Shown: positions 8,211 to 17,195 of the stretch, in pieces
Layout: each line of letters begins with the position of its first letter
Position numbering within the stretch: the stretch's first letter is position 1
NCBI GenBank assembly: GCA_000509225.1
Contig: BAOK01000002.1
Coordinates: forward strand, 376,496-440,495
Origin: Parvibaculaceae bacterium Mf 1.05b.01
GTDB lineage: Bacteria > Pseudomonadota > Alphaproteobacteria > Parvibaculales > Parvibaculaceae
Reading direction: 5' to 3'
Length of the DNA: 64,000 nt
Notes under the pieces: model-generated
What the model was told of the DNA's origin: nothing
Database searches by the model: none
Seen by the model: only the letters and a program-made list of their open reading frames with translations
Translations under genes and position numbers: made by a program

Positions 8211-9260
8211 TTATGGACAAGGGCTTGGGCATTGGTGGTGTACGGCGTCCAGTTCTTTTTCCAGTTCTTCCGACCATTCAACATCCACGGAGGTCACCGC
8301 GAGCTTCAGCTGTTCCATGTTGGTGGCACCAATAATGTTTGACGTGACGAAGGGGCGTGTCGTCGCGAACTGGTTCGCGAGTTGCGAGGCATCAATGCCC
8401 CACTTCTTCGCGATGGCCAGATATTTGTCGATGATGGCTTCGACGCCGTCGCCCTCATAGCGTTGCAGACGATTGAAGAGTGCTTTGCGGGATCCTTCCG
8501 GCAAGGCGCCCTTCTGATATTTGCCTGTCAGGTAACCTTGCGCCAATGGCGAATAGGCAAGGAGCCCCACCTGCTCGCGGAGAGAGACTTCTGAGAGGCC
8601 AACTTCATAGGCCCGGTTCAACAGGTTGTAGGCGTTCTGGATAGACTGCACCCGGGGCAGGCCGCTCATGTCGGCATGGTGCAGGAACTTCATCGTGCCC
8701 CAGGCGCTTTCGTTTGAAAGGCCGATCCAGCGGACCTTGCCGCTTTTTACGATTTCGTCGAGGGCTTCAAGAATGTCGCCGATTTTATTGATCTCATCGC
8801 CCACATGTTGGTAGCCCCCACCGGGGTTGCCACCGAACAATGGAATAGGGCGGTCAGGCCAGTGCAACTGATAGAGATCGATATGATCTGTCTGCAGGCG
8901 CTTCAGACTCGCGTTCACTGCTTCATTCAATTGTTCTTTTGTGTGCTCTGTGTTTGACCCATCTTCACGCATCCAGGTGAATGGCGCACGGCCAGCTGCC
9001 TTGGTTGCAAGAATGACTTTGTCCCGGTTGCCGTTCTTTTTGAACCAGCTGCCGATGATGCGCTCTGTGGAGCCTTGCGTCTCCGGCCTTGGCGGCACGG
9101 CATACATTTCGGCAGTGTCAAAAAAATTGATGCCCATGGAGATGGCATATTCCATCTGCTCATGGCCTTCTGCTTCGGTATTCTGTTCGCCCCAGGTCAT
9201 GGTGCCCAGGCAAATCTCACTTACTTCCTGGCCGGTGCGGCCAAGTTCACGATACTTCAT
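8211..9260 (-). CDS. tas: NADP(H)-dependent aldo/keto reductase, Tas-like
   Basis: A 349-residue TIM-barrel reductase. MKYRELGRTGQEVSEICLGT, then the DTAEMY motif with the catalytic Tyr, and VPPRPETQGSTE closely match E. coli Tas. LYQLHWPDR and the C-terminal TSNIIGATNMEQL cofactor segment are also in place. A G-rich site (GGGGGGA) precedes the ATG. The physiological substrate is not known. It may be co-transcribed after tesA (51-nt gap). Confidence 0.9.
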   Translation of the reverse strand: MKYRELGRTGQEVSEICLGTMTWGEQNTEAEGHEQMEYAISMGINFFDTAEMYAVPPRPETQGSTERIIGSWFKKNGNRDKVILATKAAGRAPFTWMREDGSNTEHTKEQLNEAVNASLKRLQTDHIDLYQLHWPDRPIPLFGGNPGGGYQHVGDEINKIGDILEALDEIVKSGKVRWIGLSNESAWGTMKFLHHADMSGLPRVQSIQNAYNLLNRAYEVGLSEVSLREQVGLLAYSPLAQGYLTGKYQKGALPEGSRKALFNRLQRYEGDGVEAIIDKYLAIAKKWGIDASQLANQFATTRPFVTSNIIGATNMEQLKLAVTSVDVEWSEELEKELDAVHHQCPSPCP

Positions 9261-9311
9261 TGGATCCCCCCAAATGTCGGTCTGGTTTTATAGATGGCTG
9301 AATTGAGTTTG

Positions 9312-10007
9312 TCAGTTGATGGCGGCGGTTTCTTCTTCTGCGCCGGTGATCAGCTGTTCCACGAGCGGCAGGATGCGCTCGACAATGACTGAAACCCCTT
9401 CTTCGGTCGGATGTATGCCGTCGGGCAGGTTGAGATGTCGCTCAGCTGCTACCCCGTCAAGGAAGAAGGGATAAAGGGGGGAGTCATATTTCTCAGAGAG
9501 ATCCGCGAAAATGCCGTTGAAGTCTGCTGCATAATCATCCCCCATATTTGGGGGTGCCAGCATGCCTGCGATTAAGACTTTCACGCCGCGCTCAGACATT
9601 TGCTGGAGGATGGCGTCAAGATTGGCTCGGGTCACTTCCGGCTCAATGCCGCGCAGGGCATCGTTTGACCCCAATTCGAGAATGAGGGCATCTGTCTCAG
9701 GCCCGACGGCCCAGTCGAGGCGGGCGAGGCCACCGGTGCTGGTGTCGCCTGACACGCCGGCGTTCATCACATTGACGTTATGACCCTTCTCTTTTAGCGC
9801 CCGCGCCAGCTGCTCTGGGAACCCCGCGCCTGGCGGTAGAAGGTATCCCGCCGACAGGCTGTCGCCTAAAGCGACGATTTCGAACGGATCGCTTTGATCA
9901 ACGCCAGAAATAGGGGCTTCGGCAGCCTGGGCCGACCAGCTGCCGAGGCTGATAGCTGCTGCAATGATCCATATTTTAATGCCGAACGTAGTCTGTATGC
10001 GTCTCAT
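9312..10007 (-). CDS. tesA: Arylesterase/lysophospholipase, SGNH hydrolase
   Basis: A 231-residue protein with a signal peptide (residues about 1-28, cleavage after SAQA). The four SGNH blocks are present: GDSLSAG with nucleophile Ser50, the Gly in GGLARLDW, GSND, and DGIHPTEEG with the catalytic Asp and His. It is a periplasmic multifunctional esterase/thioesterase. Divergent pairing with a ybbA-ybbP ABC system is the widely conserved tesA-ybbAP arrangement, which supports the assignment. Confidence 0.94.
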   Translation of the reverse strand: MRRIQTTFGIKIWIIAAAISLGSWSAQAAEAPISGVDQSDPFEIVALGDSLSAGYLLPPGAGFPEQLARALKEKGHNVNVMNAGVSGDTSTGGLARLDWAVGPETDALILELGSNDALRGIEPEVTRANLDAILQQMSERGVKVLIAGMLAPPNMGDDYAADFNGIFADLSEKYDSPLYPFFLDGVAAERHLNLPDGIHPTEEGVSVIVERILPLVEQLITGAEEETAAIN

Positions 10008-10011
10008 ATAA

Positions 10012-10033
10012 GTCCATATAGGCTTGTATGGAC
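10012..10033. promoter_or_regulatory. Inverted repeat between tesA and ybbA, possible operator
   Basis: GTCCATA (10012-10018) is perfectly inverted as TATGGAC (10027-10033) with an 8-nt spacer. It lies 5 nt upstream of tesA and 87 nt upstream of ybbA, where both promoters should be. A regulator site is inference from symmetry and position only. Confidence 0.4.
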
Positions 10034-10119
10034 CTCAAGAAAAGGCCATATCGGCTTGATCGCCTGCTCATGCCTCTCCCAAGAGGCGCTCAATCAAGAA
10101 GGACGCCTGCGCGCTTTCC

Positions 10120-10845
10120 ATGTCAGACACGCCAAACGACCCCATAATTCGTCTCGATGATCTTAAACTAACGCTGCCCAGCACTGCCGGTGAAGTGAAC
10201 ATTTTGCGAGGACTGTCTCTCGCGGTTGAAAAAGGCGAAGCGGTCGGCCTGGTCGGGCCCTCTGGTTCAGGCAAAAGTACGCTTTTGATGGTACTGGCGG
10301 GGCTTGAGAAACAGACCAGCGGCACAGTTACTGTTGCGGGGCAGAATTTCGCGGGCATGAATGAAGATGCACTGGCCCTCTTTCGCCGGGATCATGTGGG
10401 GATCGTATTCCAGTCCTTTCATCTGGTGCCGACAATGACGGCACTGGAAAATGTTGCTGTGCCCATGGAGCTTGCGGGACGTGCGGACGCTTTTGAGCGC
10501 GCGGAAGAAGAATTAACCCATGTTGGGTTGTCCCACCGCCTGACCCACTATCCAGGCCAGCTCTCAGGAGGCGAACAGCAGCGGGTGGCGCTTGCACGTG
10601 CTGTTGCGGGTGATCCCAAAATTCTTCTCGCTGATGAGCCAACGGGCAATCTTGATGGCACAACCGGCGAGCAGATCATTGAGCTGATGTTCGACCTCCA
10701 TGACAAACGAGGTACGACACTTGTCCTCATTACTCATGACACCGAACTGGCTGAGGCCTGTGACCGGGTGGTCCGCCTGAAAGATGGCCTGATTGACTCT
10801 ATTGAGCCAGGGCGCCGCGCCAAACAAACGGCTGCTGCTCAATGA
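10120..10845 (+). CDS. ybbA: ABC transporter ATP-binding protein, YbbA/LolD-like
   Basis: A 241-residue ATPase: Walker A GPSGSGKST, Q-loop in VFQSFHLVPTMTALENV, signature LSGGEQQRVALARA, Walker B ILLADEPTGNLD and the switch His in ITHD. The MacB/LolD subgroup couples ATP to mechanotransmission or lipid/lipoprotein release at the inner membrane. Its stop overlaps the permease start (ATGA). The ribosome site is weak, so a nearby alternative start is possible. Confidence 0.93.
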   Translation: MSDTPNDPIIRLDDLKLTLPSTAGEVNILRGLSLAVEKGEAVGLVGPSGSGKSTLLMVLAGLEKQTSGTVTVAGQNFAGMNEDALALFRRDHVGIVFQSFHLVPTMTALENVAVPMELAGRADAFERAEEELTHVGLSHRLTHYPGQLSGGEQQRVALARAVAGDPKILLADEPTGNLDGTTGEQIIELMFDLHDKRGTTLVLITHDTELAEACDRVVRLKDGLIDSIEPGRRAKQTAAAQ

Positions 10846-13400
10846 GTGGGACGCCAGCTTCGTCTAAGCCCTCACTCTCGCTTGCTCTCACCTTTGCGCG
10901 CCGTGAACTGCGCGGTGGTCTCAAGGGTTTTCGAGTTTTCCTCGCCTGTCTCACCCTCGGGGTGGCGGCGATTGCAGCTGTCGGGTCTGTTTCATCCGCA
11001 CTGGTGGAAGGTCTTTCAGAAGAAGGTCAGACAATTCTTGGGGGCGATGTTGATTTCCGTCTCGTGCATCGTGAGGCAGGTCCAGACGAACTTGCTTTCA
11101 TTAGCCAGAGCGCAACCATTTCCCGATCGACCGAAATGCGCGCCATGGCCGCTGCACCCAGAACAGATGAGCGCACGCTCGTTGAGCTGAAGGGTGTGGA
11201 TGACCTTTATCCGCTCTATGGGCGTGTAACGCTGACGCCAGATATGGATCTTTCAGCTGCGCTCGAAGCGCGATCGGGTGTTTGGGGAACGGCGGTTGAG
11301 ACCGCGCTTCTGGACCGATTGAACGCTGAAGTGGGTGACACGCTTGATGTGGGCGACATTTCTGTTGAGATCCGTGCGGCCATTGACCGTGAGCCGGACC
11401 GGGTTGCCGGTGGTTTCGCTCTTGGGCCACGGCTCTTCCTGTCTGATGAAGCGATGGAGGCGACGGGCCTCATTCGCTTGGGCTCACTCATCAATTATCA
11501 CTACCGGGCGAAGCTGCCCGAAAATCAGCGCCTCAACGCGGATGTGGCTGCCTGGGTGGCGCAGGTCAATGAACAGTTCCCGAATGTCGGGTGGCGTATT
11601 CAGGATCGCTCAGACAGTGCGCCTGGCGTGCGTCGCTTTGTTGAGCGGGTCGCGTTGTTCCTGACACTTGTTGGATTGACGGCATTGGTCGTTGGCGGTG
11701 TGGGCGTTGGCAATGCGGTGACGTCCTATCTCGATACGAAACGCGACGTGATTGCCACGTTTAAATGTATCGGTGCGCCAGGAGGCTTTATCTTCAATGT
11801 CTATCTCATCCAGGTGATGGTGCTGGCTGTTGTCGGGGTTGCGATTGGATTGGTTGTCGGCGGTGTGACGCCCTTCCTTGTGCAATGGGCGATTGAAGAC
11901 ATGCTGCCCATTCCCGCCCGCTTCGCGCTTTACATGTCACCGCTTGTTCTTGCGGGGGCTTACGGCCTTCTGGCAGCCCTTGCCTTTGCGGTCTGGCCGT
12001 TGGCAAGGGCGCGTGAAATTCCGGCGACGGGCCTCTTTCGTGACATTGTGGCGCCGTCGCGCGCCTGGCCTCGGCCCGCCTATATCCTTGTAATGGCTGT
12101 AGCGCTGGTCGCTTTGGCGGGGCTTGCGATTGGTCTTGCGGATCGGCCGGACTTTGCCGCCTGGTTTATCGTTGGCGCGGTGGCAAGCTTTGTGGGGCTG
12201 CGTCTCACAGCGGTGGGGCTTATGGCGTTGGCACGTCGGGCGCCGCGGTTCCGGAACCCGGAACTCAGGCTGGCTTTGTCCAACCTTTATCGTCCAGGCT
12301 CTGCAACCGCGAGCGTGGTCCTCTCCCTCGGTCTTGGCCTCACGCTTCTGGTGACGATCTCTCTTATCGACGGCAACATAGCTGACCAGATCAATGGGGA
12401 ACTGCCTGAGCGTGCGCCCTCCTTCTTCTTTGTGGATATCGGGCCTGATCAGGTTGAGAAGTTCGAAGAAATTGTGAACGGTACCGAAGGTGTTCGCGCT
12501 CTCAACCGTGTCCCAATGCTGCGCGGTCGCATTGTGTCTGTGCAGGGTGTGGCCGCTGAAGATATCGTCGCAGCGCCCGACGTTTCCTGGATGCTTCAGG
12601 GTGATCGCGGCATTACCTATTCGCAAGACCTGCCGGGAGGCTCTGAGCTTATTCAAGGTGACTGGTGGGCTGCTGACTATGCCGGACCGCCGCTGATTTC
12701 GATCACAGAGGAAATGTCTCAAGGATTTGGGATTGGCATTGGCGATGAGATCACGGTCAATGTGCTGGGTCGGAACCTGACAGCAACCGTTGCCAATACC
12801 CGTGAGATCGACTGGGGTAATGTGGGCATCAACTTTATCTTTGTCTTCTCACCCTCAGCTCTTGCAGCGGCCCCTCACACTCACCTGGCGACGCTTGCCA
12901 TGGATGAAGCCGGTGAAGTTGCCCTGCAGCGCCAGGTGTCAAAGGCGTTCCCCAACATCACGATTGTTCGGGTGAAGGAAGCACTGGAGGCGGTGAACAA
13001 GCTGCTGGAAGACTTTGCCATGGCGGTGCGGGCGACTTCTATCGTGACGCTGGCGTCGGGCATCATGGTACTTGCGGGCGCGATGGCGGCGGGTCACCGG
13101 CGGCGGGTTTATGACGCTGTGGTGCTCAAAGTACTGGGGGCTACGCGCGGCAAGGTGCTTAAAGCCTATATCTGGGAATATGCCCTTTTGGGCGTGGGCA
13201 CCGCGACGGTTGCCGCCGCGGTCGGCTCCATCGCCGCCTGGTTGGTCGTGACCCAGGTCATGCAGGCCCCCTGGGCCTTCCTGCCGGTGACGCTGGGGCT
13301 TACGATCACGGGGGCTGCCGTCATTACGGTCGGTCTTGGATTGCTTGGTACCTGGAATGCTTTGTCTGCGAAAGCAGCGCCCGTCTTAAGGTCTCAGTAA
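10842..13400 (+). CDS. ybbP: FtsX-like ABC permease, YbbP-like
   Basis: An 852-residue permease with one N-terminal membrane segment, a large periplasmic domain, a FtsX core (about 270-430), a second periplasmic domain and a second FtsX core near the C-terminus (about 730-850): the duplicated MacB_PCD/FtsX layout of YbbP. Together with YbbA it would act at the inner membrane; the cargo is unproven but genetic linkage to TesA suggests lipids or esters. Starts within the ybbA stop codon. Confidence 0.92.
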   Translation: MSGTPASSKPSLSLALTFARRELRGGLKGFRVFLACLTLGVAAIAAVGSVSSALVEGLSEEGQTILGGDVDFRLVHREAGPDELAFISQSATISRSTEMRAMAAAPRTDERTLVELKGVDDLYPLYGRVTLTPDMDLSAALEARSGVWGTAVETALLDRLNAEVGDTLDVGDISVEIRAAIDREPDRVAGGFALGPRLFLSDEAMEATGLIRLGSLINYHYRAKLPENQRLNADVAAWVAQVNEQFPNVGWRIQDRSDSAPGVRRFVERVALFLTLVGLTALVVGGVGVGNAVTSYLDTKRDVIATFKCIGAPGGFIFNVYLIQVMVLAVVGVAIGLVVGGVTPFLVQWAIEDMLPIPARFALYMSPLVLAGAYGLLAALAFAVWPLARAREIPATGLFRDIVAPSRAWPRPAYILVMAVALVALAGLAIGLADRPDFAAWFIVGAVASFVGLRLTAVGLMALARRAPRFRNPELRLALSNLYRPGSATASVVLSLGLGLTLLVTISLIDGNIADQINGELPERAPSFFFVDIGPDQVEKFEEIVNGTEGVRALNRVPMLRGRIVSVQGVAAEDIVAAPDVSWMLQGDRGITYSQDLPGGSELIQGDWWAADYAGPPLISITEEMSQGFGIGIGDEITVNVLGRNLTATVANTREIDWGNVGINFIFVFSPSALAAAPHTHLATLAMDEAGEVALQRQVSKAFPNITIVRVKEALEAVNKLLEDFAMAVRATSIVTLASGIMVLAGAMAAGHRRRVYDAVVLKVLGATRGKVLKAYIWEYALLGVGTATVAAAVGSIAAWLVVTQVMQAPWAFLPVTLGLTITGAAVITVGLGLLGTWNALSAKAAPVLRSQ

Positions 13401-13471
13401 CCAGAGCAATATTGGGGATTAAGCCCTTATTTTTGTTAAGGTTTGGTCACGTTGTGGAGTGCCGGTTCTGC

Positions 13472-13500
13472 TTGAAATCGGCGCCCAAACTCCCCATATT
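13472..13500 (+). promoter_or_regulatory. Candidate sigma-70 promoter for the BI-1 gene
   Basis: TTGAAA (13472-13477) and CATATT (13495-13500) are separated by 17 nt and lie 38 nt upstream of the ATG. Predicted by eye only. Confidence 0.4.
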
Positions 13501-13538
13501 CAGTGTCAGAGTTTTCGATCAAAGGGATCATAAGAACT

Positions 13539-14285
13539 ATGGCTGAATTTGACCAACAACGTATGGGCGCCGGTACTGCGACACGTGCTGCGGACCTCGA
13601 CGCAGGTCTGCGCGCTTACATGTTGCGTGTCTATAACTACATGGCGCTCGGCGTCGCCTTTACCGCAGGTGTGACCCTGTTCATGGGCGCCAACCCTGAA
13701 CTGATGGCTGCTGTTGCGCTCGGACCTATGAAGTGGGTTCTGTTCGCCGGTGTGCTGGGCCTTGGCTGGTTCGCGCCAAAGCTCATCTTCTCGAACGCTG
13801 GGTCGACGACGATGGCCCATGTGTGCTTCTGGGCTTATGCCGGCATGTGGGGTTTGCTGATTTCCCCCATGATCTATGCGTTCATGAACATCCCGAACGG
13901 GGCAGGCATGATTGCTCAGGCCTTCCTGATCACCTCCGTCATGTTCGGGGCCACCAGCCTCTATGGCTACACCACGAAGCGGGACCTCTCAGCTTTTGGC
14001 CGGTTCTTCTTCATGGCGTCGGTTGGCCTGATCGTTGCGATGCTTGCAAATGTTTTCATCTTCCAGAGCATTGGCTTCAGCTTTGTAATCTCCGCCATTG
14101 TCGTCCTGCTGTTCGCAGCTGTGACGGCCTATGAGACACAGATGGTGAAAGAGCTTTACAGCAGTGGCGACACAGGTGTCACAACCAGCCAGAAAGCCAT
14201 CTTTGGCGCTTTCGCGCTCTATGGCAGCTTCATTGTGATGTTCATTCACATCCTGAATCTCCTGGGCATCATGCGCTCAGAGTAG
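13539..14285 (+). CDS. Bax inhibitor-1/YccA family membrane protein
   Basis: A 248-residue protein with seven hydrophobic segments, starting after a short polar N-terminus (AEFDQQRMGAGTATRAAD). The YETQMVKELY segment late in the protein and the repeated small-residue helices are BI-1 hallmarks; related proteins form pH-sensitive Ca leak channels or bind FtsH. The ATG at 13539 is preferred over a GTG at 13503 because AAAGGGA lies about 11 nt upstream and family proteins begin near here. A terminator follows directly. Confidence 0.9.
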   Translation: MAEFDQQRMGAGTATRAADLDAGLRAYMLRVYNYMALGVAFTAGVTLFMGANPELMAAVALGPMKWVLFAGVLGLGWFAPKLIFSNAGSTTMAHVCFWAYAGMWGLLISPMIYAFMNIPNGAGMIAQAFLITSVMFGATSLYGYTTKRDLSAFGRFFFMASVGLIVAMLANVFIFQSIGFSFVISAIVVLLFAAVTAYETQMVKELYSSGDTGVTTSQKAIFGAFALYGSFIVMFIHILNLLGIMRSE

Positions 14286-14310
14286 TTCTCAGATACCTAT
14301 GAATTTGGAG

Positions 14311-14346
14311 ACCCCGGACCTTTTAAGGTGCCGGGGTTTTCTTTTG
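14311..14346 (+). terminator. Rho-independent terminator after BI-1 gene
   Basis: ACCCCGG (14311-14317) pairs with CCGGGGT (14331-14337), with an inner CCTT/AAGG stem and a T-rich tail. It isolates the BI-1 gene from the antiporter. Confidence 0.9.
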
Positions 14347-14391
14347 CGCTCCATCAAGGTGTGACCGGTTCTTCTGAGCTACCTTTAAGGG

Positions 14392-15606
14392 ATGGAGATC
14401 CTCTTCGGATTGTTGGTCTTGCTTCTCGCCACCCGCGCGATGGGCGAGGGGGCTATGCGCCTGTCGCTGCCGGCGTCGGTGGGCGAGATCGGTGTAGGTG
14501 TCCTGTTGTCTGTTCTCCTGTTCGCAGTCGGCACCAACCATCCTGGTCTTGAACGGCTGCTCTTGTCTGAGGAGCTTGAGTTGATTGCTCAGGCGGGGAT
14601 CTTCTTTCTCGTCCTGCAAGCGGGCATCGATATGAAGCCGCGTGACATTGGCCGCCAGTCCAAAGCCTCCTTTCTGGTGGCCCTTGGCGGGGCGTTGGTT
14701 CCCTTTGCAGCGGGGTTCGCACTGGGGTTGGCGGTTCTGCCTGAGAGCGAATTGAAAATTGCCCAGTGTTTCTTTGTCGGCGTGGCTCTGTCCATCACTG
14801 CTATTCCCGCCACCGTCAAAATCCTCGAAGAGCAAGACCTGCTCGCCAGCCGGATGGGCCAAACGATTGTTGCAGCTGCCATTTTTGACGATGTTATCGG
14901 TCTCTTTCTGCTCGCCATCTTGACCAGCCTGATCTCTGATGGGGGTGTCTTGGGTATCGACAAGCTGCTTCTGTTGATTGGCCAGGTTGGTGTCTTCTTT
15001 GCGGTGACCGTCCTGCTTGGTGTGCATGTGTACCCGCATGTGGCTGCGAAGTTGAAGGTCCTTCAACTTGCGGCTGTTGAGTTCACCACGCTTATGTTGG
15101 TGGCGCTCGCCTACGGCCTCTTTGCCCATCTTCTTGGGCTTCATTGGATCATGGGTGCCTTTATGGCTGGCCTCTTTTTCGAGCCAGAGCGCGTTGGGGT
15201 GCGCGCCTATAACGAGATGTGGATCGTCGTCGTTGGCATTACGGGTGGGTTTTTGGGCCCCATCTTCTTTGCTACGATCGGGCTCCATATCGACTTCTCT
15301 GTTCTTCTCGCGACACCGGCCCTGGTTCTGGGTCTGATTGCCATCGCCTTTGCGGGCAAATTGCTGGGCGCGGGCCTGCCGGCTTTGTCCATGGGGTTTG
15401 GCCGCAGAGAAGCGCTCGCGATAGGCACAGGCATGAGTGCGCGCGGCGCGGTTGAACTTGTCGTCATCTCCATTGCCATAGACACAGGCCTGTTTGCGCA
15501 GAACGGCCAGACATTTATCTCGGGTCTCATCATCACCGCCGTTGTCACAACCATGATGGTGCCGCTGTTGCTGCAATGGGTTTTGCCGAAGAAACCATCT
15601 GTCTGA
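14392..15606 (+). CDS. Cation:proton antiporter, CPA2 family
   Basis: A 404-residue protein with about 12 hydrophobic segments. The central FDDVIGLFLL contains the Asp-Asp pair used for ion/proton exchange in CPA2 (NapA-like) antiporters, and the SITAIPATVKIL helix is the crossed, broken helix region. There is no C-terminal RCK/TrkA-N domain, unlike KefB/C. Na/H or K/H exchange is the expected activity; ion choice is not decided. Start ATG at 14392; the preceding bases show only weak purine content. Confidence 0.88.
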   Translation: MEILFGLLVLLLATRAMGEGAMRLSLPASVGEIGVGVLLSVLLFAVGTNHPGLERLLLSEELELIAQAGIFFLVLQAGIDMKPRDIGRQSKASFLVALGGALVPFAAGFALGLAVLPESELKIAQCFFVGVALSITAIPATVKILEEQDLLASRMGQTIVAAAIFDDVIGLFLLAILTSLISDGGVLGIDKLLLLIGQVGVFFAVTVLLGVHVYPHVAAKLKVLQLAAVEFTTLMLVALAYGLFAHLLGLHWIMGAFMAGLFFEPERVGVRAYNEMWIVVVGITGGFLGPIFFATIGLHIDFSVLLATPALVLGLIAIAFAGKLLGAGLPALSMGFGRREALAIGTGMSARGAVELVVISIAIDTGLFAQNGQTFISGLIITAVVTTMMVPLLLQWVLPKKPSV

Positions 15607-15618
15607 AAATGCGGGGTC

Positions 15619-16002
15619 TTAGTCGACCAGGCGGAGTTTCTTTTTGTCGAGTACGCGGATCACCTGGGCGAGGTCATGACCGCGCTTCAGGATGGCGCCG
15701 GTCGCTGCGATGACCTGATACGCGCCCTGTTTGCGGGCGAGCTTTGGGTGTTTCTCAATCCGAAAGAGAGGGATTTCGCTGGAGCGTCTGAAGACGGAGA
15801 AGACGGCTTTGTCTCTTAGCCCATCAATGGCGTAGTCCCGCCACTCACCCGCGGCCACTTTACGCCCATAAAGATTGAGGATGACGTCCAGTTCACGACG
15901 GTGCCAGGAGACTTCCGTCTGAGGCGCCCCGCGGCCTGCCTGATAGCCATTGCCCACGATAACGAGGCTGGCGGGTTTCACGCTTGTAGGTGATCGATCC
16001 AT
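15619..16002 (-). CDS. DUF2794 family protein
   Basis: The conserved core, WHRRELDVILNLYGRK followed by VAAGEWRDYAIDGLRDKAVF, SVFRRSSEIPLFRIEK and ILKRGHDLAQVIRVLDKKKL, fills residues about 35-127 and matches the alphaproteobacterial DUF2794 family of unknown function. I chose the ATG at 16000-16002 (127 aa), though it has no clear ribosome site; TTG at 16038 is an alternative. A different-frame ORF with a strong ribosome site overlaps this start (see findings), so the N-terminus is uncertain. Confidence 0.8.
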   Translation of the reverse strand: MDRSPTSVKPASLVIVGNGYQAGRGAPQTEVSWHRRELDVILNLYGRKVAAGEWRDYAIDGLRDKAVFSVFRRSSEIPLFRIEKHPKLARKQGAYQVIAATGAILKRGHDLAQVIRVLDKKKLRLVD

Positions 16003-16114
16003 TGGGGAAATGATCGCCCGGACGGGGCTGCAAAACAAGGTTTTCTGCGGCTTCCCGATGAATGTGTTGCGCAGAAATCACAATCTTGCCTTTTTTCAGC
16101 CGCGGACCGGACAC

Positions 16115-16439
16115 ATGGGGCTCCTACCTTTCAATTGTTGCCTTACAGGCCCGGTCTCGAAAGTCTCCGGTTCTTTCAGCCCCCCAGCCCCACCGGATCA
16201 TTCGGGGTCGGGCCACTTAGATCTCCTCGATTATTCCCCTGCTTGTTTTGGGAAGATGTGAGGCAACAGACTGAAGGGTGGTGCTTCCTCTGACATTCAG
16301 AAGCGGCTCACCCTTTTTTCTTGGGTGAACGGTTGTTGGCGCACTTTCGCGAGCACAAAAGTCTGCAACTTTTGCTGAAAGTGCTTTTTCCCCTGTCTGC
16401 TACACTGCTCCCAAACGACATAAAAGAGGGGAGAAGAAA
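16115..16439. other. Intergenic stretch upstream of SDR gene
   Basis: About 325 nt without a gene. It holds the extragenic palindrome at 16341-16384, the presumed promoter of the SDR at 16440, and the leader of the DUF2794 gene on the opposite strand. Nothing else recognisable. Confidence 0.6.
16341..16384. repeat. Extragenic palindrome, copy 2
   Basis: GCACTTTC (16341-16348) inverts as GAAAGTGC (16377-16384). An inner CAAAAGT/ACTTTTG stem surrounds CTGCA. The core TCTGCAACTTTTGC is shared with copy 1 at 951-995. Confidence 0.65.
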
Positions 16440-17162
16440 ATGCGTCTTCAGGACAGGGTGGCGATTGTCACGGGAGCAGCGAGCGGGATCGGACGGGCAT
16501 CGGCAGAAATGTTCGCTGCCGAAGGGGCGAAGGTTCTTGCCGTCGACTTAGAGCCGTTTTCGCTGGACCATGAAAACATTCAAACGCTCGATCAGGATGT
16601 GAGCGCTGAGAGTGCTGCTGTCACCATAATTGGGGGCGCCGTCGAGCGTTTTGGGAAGCTTGATATCCTCATGAACAATGCAGGGATCGGTGCTGGGGCT
16701 CCGGTGGAGGAGTTTCCCGACGAGCTCTGGGACAAGTGCCTGGCGGTTAATCTCACGCCCCACTTCAAACTCTCAAAAGCGGCGATCCCTCATTTGAAAG
16801 AAAGCAGCGCTGGTCGGATCATCAATGTGGCATCGGTGATGGCGGATGGTACGGACTATGGGCTGGCAGCCTACAGCGCCGCAAAAGCCGGAGTCGCAGG
16901 GCTCACTCGCAATCTGGCGCTTGAGCTTGGTCGATATGGCATCACGGCAAACTACATTCTTCCCGGTGCTATTCGCACGGGCATGACGGTCAATTTCAAG
17001 GACCCCAAGATTGCAGAGATATGGGCCAAGAAATCGCCTCTGAAACGTCTGGGCGAACCGGTCGATCTTGCGCGCGGGGCGTTGTTCCTGGCCTCAGACG
17101 ATGGCGGGTTTGTGACGGGCCATGGGCTCAATGTGGATGGCGGGTTGATGCTCCGGGTGTAG
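16440..17162 (+). CDS. Short-chain dehydrogenase/reductase (FabG-like)
   Basis: A 240-residue classical SDR: TGAASGIG near residue 11, NNAG near 77, the catalytic Ser in NVASVMA, YSAAKAG, and the C-terminal GHGLNVDGGL. A strong GAGGGGAGAAG site precedes the ATG. NAD(P)-dependent oxidoreduction of a hydroxy/keto group is expected; substrate unknown. It is followed 33 nt later by a second SDR, suggesting an operon for breakdown of a lipid or secondary alcohol. Confidence 0.88.
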   Translation: MRLQDRVAIVTGAASGIGRASAEMFAAEGAKVLAVDLEPFSLDHENIQTLDQDVSAESAAVTIIGGAVERFGKLDILMNNAGIGAGAPVEEFPDELWDKCLAVNLTPHFKLSKAAIPHLKESSAGRIINVASVMADGTDYGLAAYSAAKAGVAGLTRNLALELGRYGITANYILPGAIRTGMTVNFKDPKIAEIWAKKSPLKRLGEPVDLARGALFLASDDGGFVTGHGLNVDGGLMLRV

Positions 17163-17195
17163 CACACCAGCTTTAAGCAAACGACAGGAGAGAGC

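Noticed and set aside
14323-15576. 417-codon minus-strand frame inside the antiporter
   Set aside because: Fully antisense to a strong membrane-protein gene, and its composition (Lys, Gln, His, Asp rich) looks like a shadow.
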